Shown here piece by piece: positions 7,322 through 15,727 of a DNA stretch of 64,000 nucleotides (its first letter is position 1; the number at the start of each line of letters is the position of its first letter). The notes beneath the pieces are model-generated. The model saw nothing but the letters and a program-made list of their open reading frames with translations, was not told where the DNA came from and searched no databases. Both the position numbers and the translations under genes were made by a program. The DNA comes from Brachybacterium fresconis (lineage in GTDB: Bacteria > Actinomycetota > Actinomycetes > Actinomycetales > Dermabacteraceae), in assembly GCF_017876515.1 (NCBI RefSeq), contig NZ_JAGIOC010000001.1:496001-560000 (forward strand), in the 5' to 3' direction.

Positions 7322-8584
7322 ATGTCTTCCCCCGCCTCCCCCGCCCCTCCCGCCCCGCGGTTCGGGGTCAACTACACGCCCCGCACCGGGTGGTTCCACT
7401 CCTGGCTCGACCTGGACGAGGATGCCGTCGGCGAGGACCTCCAGGCGATCGCCTCGCTCGGCGCGGACCATGTGCGGATCTTCCCGCTGTGGCCGCTGCT
7501 GCAGCCCAATCGCACGCTGATCCGGCCCCGGGGTCTCGCAGACGTGCGCGCCGTGGTGGATGCTGCCGCGAGCGTGGGGCTGGACGTCGTCGTCGACGCG
7601 ATCCAGGGGCATCTCTCGAGCTTCGACTTCATCCCCAGCTGGCTGGCCACCTGGCACCGCCGCAACATGTTCACCGATCCTGAGGTGGTGGCGGCCACCG
7701 CGGAGCTCGTGCGCTCCCTCGCCGCCTGCGTCGCGGACGCCCCGAACCTGCTGGGACTGACCCTGGGCAACGAGGTCAACCAGTTCTCGGCCTCCAACCA
7801 CCCCGACCCCGATGTCACCTCTGTCGCCGAGGCCGAGGCCTGGACACGCACGCTGCTTGAGGCCGCGAGAGCCGGTGCCCCCGCCGGGATGCACACCGTC
7901 GCGAACTACGACGCCGCCTGGTTCATGGACGACCACGCCTTCACCCCCGACCAATCCGCACGGCTCGGGGACGCCACGGTGATCCACTCCTGGATCTTCG
8001 ACGGCACCGGCCAGCGCTACGGGGCCCGCTCCTACGAGGTCGCCCACCGGGCCGAGTACTACCTCGAACTCGCCCGCGCCTTCTCCCCCGCCCCGCAGCG
8101 GCCGCTGTGGCTGCAGGAGGTCGGCGCGCCCCGCAGCCTCCTGACCGAGGACGAGGTGCCCTGGTTCGTGGCCAGCACCATCGAGAACTCGCTGTCGTGC
8201 CCCGAGCTGTGGGGCGTGACCTGGTGGTGCTCCCACGACGTCTCCCGCTCCCTGGCCGACTTCCCTCCCCTGGAGCACACTCTTGGCCTGTTCGACGAGC
8301 ACGGCAGGATCAAGAACGCCGGTGAGGCTTTCCGCGACGCGGTCGCCGCGGCCCGCGAGACCGCTCCCCCGGCCTCCCGCGGCCGGGCGATCGAGTTCCC
8401 GGTCGGCGCGGATGCGCTGCTGGGGCGCAGCGCTGCGGCGCCGGGCGGCTCCGTGTTCGAGGCCTGGATGGACGCCTCCCGCGCCGGGGAGCGCCCGACG
8501 GTGCGGGTCGTGCGCGAGCAGGCCGAGATCGTCGCGGGGGACACCCGCACCGGGGGCGCGGCGGCGACCCGAGTGGGGTCCTGA
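7322..8584 (+). CDS. Clan GH-A glycoside hydrolase (GH5-like)
   Basis: The 420-residue protein looks like a TIM-barrel glycosidase. It begins with FGVNYTPRTGWFHSW, has an acid/base candidate glutamate in LTLGNEVNQF (after strand 4) and a nucleophile candidate glutamate in RPLWLQEVGAP (strand 7), the two-glutamate plan of clan GH-A. There is no signal peptide, so it probably works in the cytoplasm on an imported oligosaccharide. GGAAGGA upstream sets the ATG at 7322. It is divergent from a LacI regulator, which supports a sugar-induced role. Beta-mannosidase or beta-glucosidase activity is possible; the substrate cannot be read. Confidence 0.75.
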   Translation: MSSPASPAPPAPRFGVNYTPRTGWFHSWLDLDEDAVGEDLQAIASLGADHVRIFPLWPLLQPNRTLIRPRGLADVRAVVDAAASVGLDVVVDAIQGHLSSFDFIPSWLATWHRRNMFTDPEVVAATAELVRSLAACVADAPNLLGLTLGNEVNQFSASNHPDPDVTSVAEAEAWTRTLLEAARAGAPAGMHTVANYDAAWFMDDHAFTPDQSARLGDATVIHSWIFDGTGQRYGARSYEVAHRAEYYLELARAFSPAPQRPLWLQEVGAPRSLLTEDEVPWFVASTIENSLSCPELWGVTWWCSHDVSRSLADFPPLEHTLGLFDEHGRIKNAGEAFRDAVAAARETAPPASRGRAIEFPVGADALLGRSAAAPGGSVFEAWMDASRAGERPTVRVVREQAEIVAGDTRTGGAAATRVGS

Positions 8585-8666
8585 AGCAGTCGCAGAGGAC
8601 CCGGCATCCGGCCAGGTCACAGAGTCTCGTCATGGTAAGTTCGTCCGGGCTCCATCGTGGGTCCAT

Positions 8667-8740
8667 GGCCCAGTAGCTCAGCAGGTCAGAGCAGCGGACT
8701 CATAATCCGTCGGTCGCGGGTTCAAGCCCCGCCTGGGCTA
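8667..8740 (+). tRNA. tRNA-Met (CAT anticodon)
   Basis: The cloverleaf has acceptor GGCCCAG/CTGGGCT, D arm GCTC/GAGC, anticodon stem GCGGA/TCCGT around CTCATAA with anticodon CAT, and T arm GCGGG-TTCAAGC-CCCGC. The discriminator is A. The body resembles actinobacterial elongator tRNA-Met rather than the lysidine-modified tRNA-Ile2, but the CAT anticodon alone does not separate them. An integrase relic lies 70 bases downstream, so the 3' end is a likely attachment site. Confidence 0.9.
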
Positions 8741-8809
8741 CGTTGTAGCTGGCCATAAGCCTGTTGTGCGTGCCGCTTGGGCGTCGATTCGGAGCTGATC
8801 AGATTTTTG

Positions 8810-9151
8810 TCAGACTTTTGATTCGCCGCGAGATCGTTCCTCAGGCCGTCCGAGTGCCTCCAGTCCGCGCTCGGGAACCCCATGGGTCGAGTAGTGACGC
8901 TCAGCGACCTGAACGGTGTGGCCCATGATGGACTCGCGATCCATGCGGGACAAGCCCGCCTCCTCCAGACGCCGCTCGACCATCCGGCGGATCGAGTGAA
9001 GGGTCATCTCCGGGTGACCCGCGGCGTCGAACGAACGACGCAGTGAATTCTTCATCGCATCCTGATCGGGCATCCCATGACGTCTGGACGTCGGGAAAAC
9101 GAAGACCTCGTCGGCTCGCGTCGCGATGCCGACCTGCTGGCGAGACCTCAG
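8810..9151 (-). pseudogene. Tyrosine recombinase (integrase), C-terminal relic fused to an FGE fragment
   Basis: The last 113 codons of an open frame that begins in the FGE relic at 9697 encode the C-terminal part of a tyrosine recombinase. The active-site residues HSIRRMV (HxxR), IMGHT (second histidine) and ERHYS (the nucleophilic tyrosine) are visible. The first arginine, the core-binding domain and the N-terminal part are missing, so it cannot be a working integrase. The tail points at tRNA-Met, as integrases do in tRNA-inserted islands. It is read in frame through the junction at about 9152, which makes a chimeric ORF from 8810 to 9697. Confidence 0.75.
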
Positions 9152-9697
9152 CCGGCCGGCCCAGTCGCAATATGCGATGGCGTCGTTCCAGCTCACGTGC
9201 ACCACCGGGTGGCTCTCGCGGCCCTCGAGGTCGGAGCAGGATCCCCCAGGGCGGCGCCAGGACGCGCCCTGAACACCGCGCCACCAGGGCGCTCCGGCGG
9301 CGGGGCCCATGATCTCGCAGGCCTCGGCGGTGACGGCCAGGTGGAATACGGCGGAGAATCCGAAGAGCTCGGCCTCGGTGCGGTAGCCGGTGTCCTCGAC
9401 AAAGCGCGCAAAGTCCGCGTTGCGCACGGTGGTCACGTCGATGTCGAAGGCGCTGAGCGCGACCCTGTGGCGCGGGGTCTCCCCGTCGGCGCGGTGGCGA
9501 TCGCCGGAGGAGTCGCCCATGGTGAAGGACCCGGCGGGGATCCGTGCCTGTTCGATCATGTGGCGGGAGGCGACAGGAGTGGCAAGGTCCTGCTGCAGGT
9601 TGGGCGCCGCCCCGGGCTCTACGAACTGATCGCGTCCGGGCATCCCGCAACCACAGCCGCACCCGTCATTCTCAGCGTGTTCTCTTGGCTCGGACAT
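9152..9697 (-). pseudogene. Formylglycine-generating enzyme, truncated N-terminal half
   Basis: These 182 codons are closely similar to the first half of the intact FGE at 21516-22520: both share IPAGSFTMGDSSGD, GFSAVFHLA, HPVVHVSWNDA and YC(D/E)WAGR, and both have a short Cys-Gly-rich N-terminus. Similarity stops abruptly after WAGR, where the intact enzyme continues RLPTEAEWEYAARGG. The lost half carries both catalytic cysteines, so the product cannot make formylglycine. Its ATG at 9697 has a fair ribosome binding site (GAGAGAGG). It is likely a duplicate broken when the integrase fragment arrived. Confidence 0.85.
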
Positions 9698-9868
9698 CCT
9701 CGACCTCTCTCCTGTGCTCTGACCATTTTCCTAGCCCCTGGCGCGCTCCGCGCGACCGGGGCTGTGGGTGCGCTCTCGGGGCGCGGCCCGAGAAGCCATC
9801 GCCTGTTCCGATCGATGACGGGCACCGCGCCGCAGCCCTCCGTTGATCGACCACCAATCTATATGCAC

Positions 9869-9896
9869 TTGCACTTAGTCGCCGTTGCACTTAGTC
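9869..9896. promoter_or_regulatory. Direct repeats upstream of the PadR-sulfatase operon
   Basis: TTGCACTTAGTC occurs twice (9869-9880 and 9885-9896), with starts 16 bases apart, and a third partial copy (ATGCACTT) just before. The repeats lie 32-59 bases before the PadR start. They are good candidates for the regulator's operator or part of the promoter. Confidence 0.5.
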
Positions 9897-9927
9897 TTTC
9901 GCGCAACCACTCAAAGAGGAGGCGTAC

Positions 9928-10563
9928 GTGAAGCTGGAGTTCCCCCTGCTCGGCCTGCTGGCCGCCCGGTCCATGACCGGCTACGACATCGCACGATGGA
10001 CCCGCGTCGAAGGCAAGTTCGCAGGCCTGGACCGACACCCGAGCCAGATCTACCGGCTTCTCGGCCGGATGGAGGCCGACGGCTGGGTGACCCATGTGGT
10101 TGACCCGCGCGACAGCGCTCCGGACGGCAAGGTCTACTCCATCACCGATGCCGGCTTCGACCGACTCCTGCGCTGGGTCCGTTCCGTGTACACCCCTCCC
10201 CGCCGGTTCCAGGATCCTGAGTTCACCGCCCGGCTGCGGATCGCAGCGATGCTCGACCTCGAGCGCGCCTGCGAGCTAGTTGATGAGGAGCTCGATGCCC
10301 GCCGCGCCGTCGTGCGCGAGAACCGCGGCCGTCCTCGCGCGGAGGACCACCTGCCGAAACCGGCCCGGGCCGAGGTGGACGTGGTATTGCTGGCCCTCTT
10401 CGGCGACGAGTTGAACGCCTACGGAGAGTCGGAGATCGATCGATGGATCGCCTGGCTCGAGCATCTTCGGATTCAGCTGCGCGGCCGACTGTCCGCCCGC
10501 TCGACCGACCCCATAGTCTCCGCCGAGGCCCCGTCCGCCGGCGTCGAGGGGATGAACCGATGA
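9928..10563 (+). CDS. PadR family transcriptional regulator
   Basis: The 211-residue protein begins like a PadR regulator (LEFPLLGLLAARSMTGYDI) with a winged helix (residues about 1-85, including SQIYRLLGRMEADGWV) and a C-terminal helical Vir-like dimerisation region (about 95-175). The start is GTG at 9928, set by AAAGAGGAGG at 9914-9923. The stop overlaps the sulfatase start by 4 bp (ATGA), so regulator and enzyme are co-translated. It is similar in layout to the PadR at 28676-29287. PadR proteins usually repress nearby genes and release on binding small aromatic or lipophilic compounds. Confidence 0.92.
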   Translation: MKLEFPLLGLLAARSMTGYDIARWTRVEGKFAGLDRHPSQIYRLLGRMEADGWVTHVVDPRDSAPDGKVYSITDAGFDRLLRWVRSVYTPPRRFQDPEFTARLRIAAMLDLERACELVDEELDARRAVVRENRGRPRAEDHLPKPARAEVDVVLLALFGDELNAYGESEIDRWIAWLEHLRIQLRGRLSARSTDPIVSAEAPSAGVEGMNR

Positions 10564-12338
10564 GGGCCGTCATGCTGCTGTTCGACAGCCTGAACCGTCG
10601 CTTCCTGCCTCCCTACGGCGCCCAGGGGATCCATGCCCCGAACTTCAGCCGCCTGGCGGAGCACACGGCACGCTTCGCCACCACCTACGCCGGATCCATG
10701 CCCTGCATGCCCGCCCGCCGCGAGCTGCACACGGGTCGCTACAACTTCCTGCACCGTTCCTGGGGCCCCCTGGAGCCGTTCGACGACTCAGTCCCCCAGA
10801 TGCTCTCCGAGGCCGGGGTCTACACGCACCTCGTCACCGACCACCAGCACTACTGGGAGGACGGCGGTGCCACCTATCACAACCGCTTCGACTCCTACGA
10901 GTTCTTCCGCGGCCAGGAGGGTGACGCTTGGAAGGGCCACGTGGCGGATCCCGAGCCGCCAGCGCGCAGCACTCGGCGCATCCGCCATGGACTGTGGCGC
11001 CAGGACCTCATCAACCGCCAGTACCTCACTGAGCAGGCGGACCACCCGCAGACCCGCACGGTCGACGCCGGCCTGGAGTTCATGGCCACCAACCGCGATG
11101 AGCAGGACTGGCTCCTCCAGATCGAGTGCTTCGACCCGCACGAACCATTCTTCTCGTATGCGGAGCACCAACGTCTCTACGGCCTGGATCCCGAGGACGA
11201 GCGCCGCACCGACTGGCCGGACTACAAGAAGGCCGACGAGGACGAGGAGACGACCGCGCGGGTGCGCGCGGAGTACTCGGCCCTGCTGAGCATGTGCGAC
11301 GACTCCCTGGGCCGGATCCTGGACCGCTTCGACGAGGAGAACCTCTGGGAGGACACCGTCCTGCTGGTCTGTACCGATCACGGCTTCCTGCTCGGCGAGC
11401 ACGGCTGGTGGGGCAAGAACGTCCAGCACTGGTACGACGAGAACATCCACACCCCGCTGTTCTTGTGGGACCCGCGTGACGGGAGCGTCGGGCAGACCCG
11501 AGAAGCGCTCGTGCAGACCGTCGACCTCGGCCCCACGCTGCTGGACATCTTCGGGCAGCAACCGACCGACCGCATGCAGGGCCGCTCTATCCTGCCCGTG
11601 CTGCGCGACGACACCCCTGTGCGCGACCACGCTCTTTTCGGCACGTTCGGCGGGCACGTCAACGTGACCGACGGTCGGTACGTCTACATGCGGGCCAGCG
11701 CGGGCCCGGAGAACGCGCCGCTGCTCGAGCACACGCTGATGCCCACCCACATGAACCAGCGCTTCTCCCCGGAGGAGCTCGCCGAGGCCGAGCTACACCC
11801 GCCGCTGTCCTTCACTCAGGGAGCACCGGTGCTGCGCATGCCCGGTCGCGCCGTGGGGAACCCCTACGAATTGGGCACCGCGCTGTTCGACCTGGACACC
11901 GATCGGGAGCAGCAGACGCCGTTGCTGGACGACGAGCTCGAGCTGCGGATGATCGACCTGCTGCTGGCGGCCCTACGCGAGGCCGACGCCCCGCTCTCGC
12001 AGTACCTCCGGCTCGGGCTCCCACAGCACGGCCCCGCCACCGAGGAGCACTTGCTCGCACGACGCCAACACGGCGCGTACATGACCTCGCTCGAGGCCCC
12101 ACCCTCGGCGCAGGAGTTCGACGCGTCCTCGCCGGTCCTCACCTGCACCCTGCGCGAGCTGATGGCCACTCCGGACGGCGCCGGACCCTTACGCTCGGCG
12201 CTCGGTCCGGCGGCCGACACGCTTGCCGCCCTCGCCGGCGCGTCTACGCTGCTCCAGCTCGCCCCGCTCTCCCGAGCCCTGGACCGCGAAACCCTGCACC
12301 GAATCGACCGGGAGCTGTCCCCACCAGCCACAGTCTGA
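10560..12338 (+). CDS. Cys-type sulfatase, cytoplasmic (cassette 1)
   Basis: This 592-residue alkaline-phosphatase-superfamily sulfatase hydrolyses sulfate esters. Cys49 in SMPCMPARRELHTGR (CxPxR) is the residue FGE converts to formylglycine. Metal ligands are seen at the N-terminus (MLLFDSLN) and in TDHGFLLGEHGWWGK. It has no signal peptide, so it should act in the cytoplasm after uptake of its substrate. The start at 10560 overlaps the PadR stop; GAGGGG lies 9 bases upstream. About 95 residues at the C-terminus extend beyond the usual sulfatase core. It is paralogous to the sulfatase at 26883-28640, sharing YNFLHRSWGPLEPFDDS. Substrate unknown. Confidence 0.93.
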   Translation: MRAVMLLFDSLNRRFLPPYGAQGIHAPNFSRLAEHTARFATTYAGSMPCMPARRELHTGRYNFLHRSWGPLEPFDDSVPQMLSEAGVYTHLVTDHQHYWEDGGATYHNRFDSYEFFRGQEGDAWKGHVADPEPPARSTRRIRHGLWRQDLINRQYLTEQADHPQTRTVDAGLEFMATNRDEQDWLLQIECFDPHEPFFSYAEHQRLYGLDPEDERRTDWPDYKKADEDEETTARVRAEYSALLSMCDDSLGRILDRFDEENLWEDTVLLVCTDHGFLLGEHGWWGKNVQHWYDENIHTPLFLWDPRDGSVGQTREALVQTVDLGPTLLDIFGQQPTDRMQGRSILPVLRDDTPVRDHALFGTFGGHVNVTDGRYVYMRASAGPENAPLLEHTLMPTHMNQRFSPEELAEAELHPPLSFTQGAPVLRMPGRAVGNPYELGTALFDLDTDREQQTPLLDDELELRMIDLLLAALREADAPLSQYLRLGLPQHGPATEEHLLARRQHGAYMTSLEAPPSAQEFDASSPVLTCTLRELMATPDGAGPLRSALGPAADTLAALAGASTLLQLAPLSRALDRETLHRIDRELSPPATV

Positions 12339-12487
12339 GCCCGCCCGCACCCCACAGCGCAGCGCCTGCCGCGTGTCGCCGGACGAATCCTTCCCCTGCC
12401 CCCGGGGAAACGTGCCCCTGACTCAATGCGTCTCTCCGCCCCACGATTCCGCAGGCACCACCCCTGTTTCTCGACGAGGAGATCCCC

Positions 12488-13831
12488 ATGACCACGCCTG
12501 TCACCAAAACCACCGCACCTGCCCAGAAGGAGGTGATCGTCCCGCGTCGCTGGCGCAGGCTCGCGCTCATCGGCGGGTCGCTGTTCGCCGACAACAATGA
12601 GACCAGCGTCATCAGCACGCTGGCACCGGTCATCTTCGCGGCGCTCGCCCTCCCTCTCAGCGCGCTGGGTGTGCTCGTCGCCGTCGGCAAGACGGTGGCG
12701 GTCGTGTTCGGACCGATCTGGGCGTACGTCGCCAGGCGCACGAACCGCAAGCTCACCTTCGTGCTGACCTCAGCCGCGGCGGGACTGGCCACCATCGCCA
12801 CCGGCTTCGCCCAGGACTACGCGACGCTCCTGCTGGGCTACGGCATCACCGCGGTCTTCGTCGCCGCCTCGCTCCCGCTGGTCTCCGAGATCACCTCCGA
12901 TCTATTTGGAGAAGCTTCCCGGGGCCGCGCCTCCGGGTACACCTGGGGCGCGGTGTCCCTTATCGGCTCGATCGCAGGGCCGCTGCTCGGACAGCTCGCG
13001 AACATCGAAGGCGGCTGGCGCTGGGGCTTCTTCATCTGGGGTTCGATCATGATCGTGCTAGCGGTGATGATCTTCCTGCTCTTCGAGGACCCGGGCGTTG
13101 GCGCCAGCGAACCAGCCTCGACGGTGATGACCGCCGAACAGCGCGCCTCGCACGAGAAGATCACCTGGCCCAAGGTACGCCAGATGTTCCAGATCCCCAC
13201 CTTCGTGCTGATGCTCATCCAACGCCTGGTGAGCGGTCACCTGCTCATTGCCTCCTTCGGCACAATCTTCTTGGTCAATACCTACGGTTTCACCACCGCC
13301 GTCGCAGCTGTCGTGCTCCTGCCCTTCGGCATCGGCTACATGGTCGGCACCTTCGGCGGCGGCATCGTCACCGATCTCCTGCACCGGGCGTTCCCCAATT
13401 GGGGCCGGATCCTGGTGCTGCAGGTAGCCCAGCTCGGCTTCGGAATCGTCGCGATCGTTGCGACCCAGTTCGACTGGGGCGGTATCGAGGTGTTCGCCGC
13501 GTTCTGGGCCGTACTCGGTTTCCTCCAGGGACTGAACCCGGGCGTCAACCGCCCGATCGTCGCCGCCGTCATCCCACCGGAACTACGCGGCGCCGCCTTC
13601 GCCCTGATGCTCAGCGTGTTCGAAGCCGCCGCCTACGCGATCTTCAACCTGCTCGCCGGCTTCCTCGGCGAAGCCTATGGCCTCACTGTTGTGATGCTCT
13701 GGCTGCCCGGTATTCTCATGCTGGTCAACGGCGTGTTCGTCACCATCCTCTACAAGACCTACCCACGCGATGTAGCACGCTTTGAGGCCACAATGCTCGC
13801 CCGCACCCAGGAGAATGCCGCGCAACGCTGA
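12488..13831 (+). CDS. MFS transporter (cassette 1)
   Basis: The 447-residue protein has about 12 hydrophobic segments and the loop 2-3 motif region around RRTNRKLTF typical of the major facilitator superfamily. ACGAGGAGA upstream sets the ATG. It follows the sulfatase after 149 bases on the same strand, so it probably imports the sulfated substrate or exports the product. It is paralogous to the MFS at 29533-30891: both contain LSGHLL, FGIGY(L/M)VGT(L/F)GGG, LNP(G/P)VNRPIVA(A/S)VIPP and TYPRDVA. Its direction of transport cannot be read from sequence. Confidence 0.9.
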   Translation: MTTPVTKTTAPAQKEVIVPRRWRRLALIGGSLFADNNETSVISTLAPVIFAALALPLSALGVLVAVGKTVAVVFGPIWAYVARRTNRKLTFVLTSAAAGLATIATGFAQDYATLLLGYGITAVFVAASLPLVSEITSDLFGEASRGRASGYTWGAVSLIGSIAGPLLGQLANIEGGWRWGFFIWGSIMIVLAVMIFLLFEDPGVGASEPASTVMTAEQRASHEKITWPKVRQMFQIPTFVLMLIQRLVSGHLLIASFGTIFLVNTYGFTTAVAAVVLLPFGIGYMVGTFGGGIVTDLLHRAFPNWGRILVLQVAQLGFGIVAIVATQFDWGGIEVFAAFWAVLGFLQGLNPGVNRPIVAAVIPPELRGAAFALMLSVFEAAAYAIFNLLAGFLGEAYGLTVVMLWLPGILMLVNGVFVTILYKTYPRDVARFEATMLARTQENAAQR

Positions 13832-13987
13832 GCCCGCTGGCACTCCCACGCCACGTCCTGCGCTAGGCGGAGCGAAACGCGGGTCGATACGCCGTACCTA
13901 TGATGCGGGGTAACGATGGAGGACCGTCATGACGCGTGCCGGTCTCGTGCCGCCCATGCCTGACGTCCGAGCAATGGAGCCCACCGC

Positions 13988-14597
13988 GTGAAGATGACCC
14001 CCGCGCAGCGAGATCAGATTGCTGCCGATGCCGCTGCCCGATACCGGCCCGGTGCGACATGGGAACAGATCGCCGCGGACTACGGGGTCACCGGTGACTA
14101 CGTCCGGCGAACGACCATCGCCCGCCACGACCTCACTTACCGGCGCTGGGGGCAGCAGCCAATCGCCGACGTCGACGTTGTCCTCCGGCGACGAGAGGAT
14201 GGACAGACCCTCGATCAGATCGCCGAGGCGCTGGGCTGGTCGCACCAGGCTGTGCGTACCGCCCTCGAGACCGCGAAGCGCGAACCCGCGACGCGCTACC
14301 CGCGCTTTGTCACGTCGCCGCCAACCGACCGACGACGAGATCGCCGAGGTGAACGGTTTGTACCTGGAGTGTCCGCACGCGCCACGTAACCGCGAAGGAT
14401 CACGCGCCGTGCGAGGTCCAGAAGGTCGCGCCCTGGCCGAGGCCTGCCACGGACTCGTCATCGATGGCATTCCCGTGGCGACCCTCTCTCGCGCACTCGG
14501 ACGCGGCCCCACCTGGATGCACTGGCTCTTGAGCATCCAAGACCTCAGACCCGACCCTCGTCCGGTCCACACCACCAGCCGCAGGACCCGCACGTAG
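13988..14597 (+). pseudogene. HTH-containing protein broken by a frameshift
   Basis: The first segment (13988 to about 14310) encodes two helix-turn-helix-like units (WEQIAADYGVTGDYVRR and LDQIAEALGWSHQAVRTAL). Near 14310-14330 the sense moves to another frame and continues to 14597 with QPTDDEIAEVNGLYLECPH and IDGIPVATLSRALGRGP. The 610-base span is one base out of a whole number of codons, consistent with a single +1 or -2 change. Start is GTG at 13988 after AATGGAG. It may once have been a DNA-binding protein of about 200 residues with repeated HTH units. I do not recognise a named family. Confidence 0.5.
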
Positions 14598-14767
14598 ACG
14601 AGGCTCAGGCGCGCTGTCGCCGATATGACCTCAGCTCGCAGAGTTTGCGCGCGGCACCACGCTCAACGTCCCGGCCGTGCCACGCCGCTGCATCTGGGCA
14701 CGACCATGGTCGGCCCAGACCCGGGGCGATTCAGTCGCCTGCCTGAGCTTGCAGCGGTAGTTGGCTC

Positions 14768-15727
14768 TCAGCGTCTCTCCAAGAGGGCGTCCGTCTCTGC
14801 AGCCAACGGTGCGGTGGCCGGTCCTTCGCGAGTGACGGCGATCGCAGCGGCCGCGCCCGCACGAACCAGTGCCGTATCCAGGTCGCGCCCGGCGGCGAGG
14901 CACGCCGCGAGGACGCCGGTGTGGGCATCGCCTGCTCCGTTCGTGTCGACTGCTTCGACGCGTGGAGCTGGGAAGGTTCGAACGTGTCCGTCGGGCTGGG
15001 TGAGCAGGCTGCCTTGCGCCCCATTGCGGAGCACCAGCGCGCGCCTGGATCGGCGGGCAAGGCTCTGCGCGAGACGGTCGTGGGGAGCGTCTTCGAGCGA
15101 GGTTACGTTCCCCCATCGCTTTGCGAGGATCCGGGCTTCACGGGAGTTCGTCGTCCACACGTCAGCGCGGGTCCAGAGTGCATCGAGCGCTTCGTCGTCG
15201 ATGTTCCCGATCACGGGGCCAGGGTCGACGACCACGGTCACCCCCACGTCGAGACGCGGCAGCCAGCTCAGCAACGCGTCTCGGTTGCGCGCGTGGACCA
15301 TCGAGTATCCGGAGACGCACACGACGTCGCCGGGACGGGGTGCCGCCCGCTGCAGCATCCTCGGGTCCGGATGCGTCTCGGCGCCGCGCGTGGAGACGAA
15401 CGTGCGCTCGGCGGAGTCGTCGACCAGGGCGATGCTGAAGCCACTGTCGTGGTCCGGGGCTGCTGGGGCGAGGACCGAGATGCCCTCTGCCTCAAGCGCT
15501 TCTCGCACGATCTGTCCGAACGGGCCAGTCCCATGACCGCCTGGGTACAACACCTCAGCGCCGTCGCGCGCAGCCGCAGCCATGGCGTTGAACCCACCTC
15601 CTGCAAGGAAGCGGTGTGAGGGAGCGAAGACGTCTCCACCGGGCTCGGGTAGTGCCGGCACGCGCATCACGAGATCCACGAGGGCCTGCCCTGTATGGAC
15701 TACCCGGCCCCGGCCGGGCGCGGTCAT
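14768..15727 (-). CDS. PfkB family sugar/nucleoside kinase
   Basis: This 319-residue ribokinase-fold enzyme phosphorylates a sugar or nucleoside. The N-terminal GGGFNAMAAAARDGAEV and the C-terminal DTNGAGDAHTG (261-271, with the catalytic base Asp267) are the two PfkB signatures. The start at 15727 overlaps the permease stop by 4 bp (ATGA). As the last gene of a GntR-ADPRG-NCS1-kinase operon it probably phosphorylates the ribose or nucleoside released by the upstream hydrolase. The closest functional parallel is E. coli YegV. Substrate is inferred from context only. Confidence 0.9.
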   Translation of the reverse strand: MTAPGRGRVVHTGQALVDLVMRVPALPEPGGDVFAPSHRFLAGGGFNAMAAAARDGAEVLYPGGHGTGPFGQIVREALEAEGISVLAPAAPDHDSGFSIALVDDSAERTFVSTRGAETHPDPRMLQRAAPRPGDVVCVSGYSMVHARNRDALLSWLPRLDVGVTVVVDPGPVIGNIDDEALDALWTRADVWTTNSREARILAKRWGNVTSLEDAPHDRLAQSLARRSRRALVLRNGAQGSLLTQPDGHVRTFPAPRVEAVDTNGAGDAHTGVLAACLAAGRDLDTALVRAGAAAAIAVTREGPATAPLAAETDALLERR

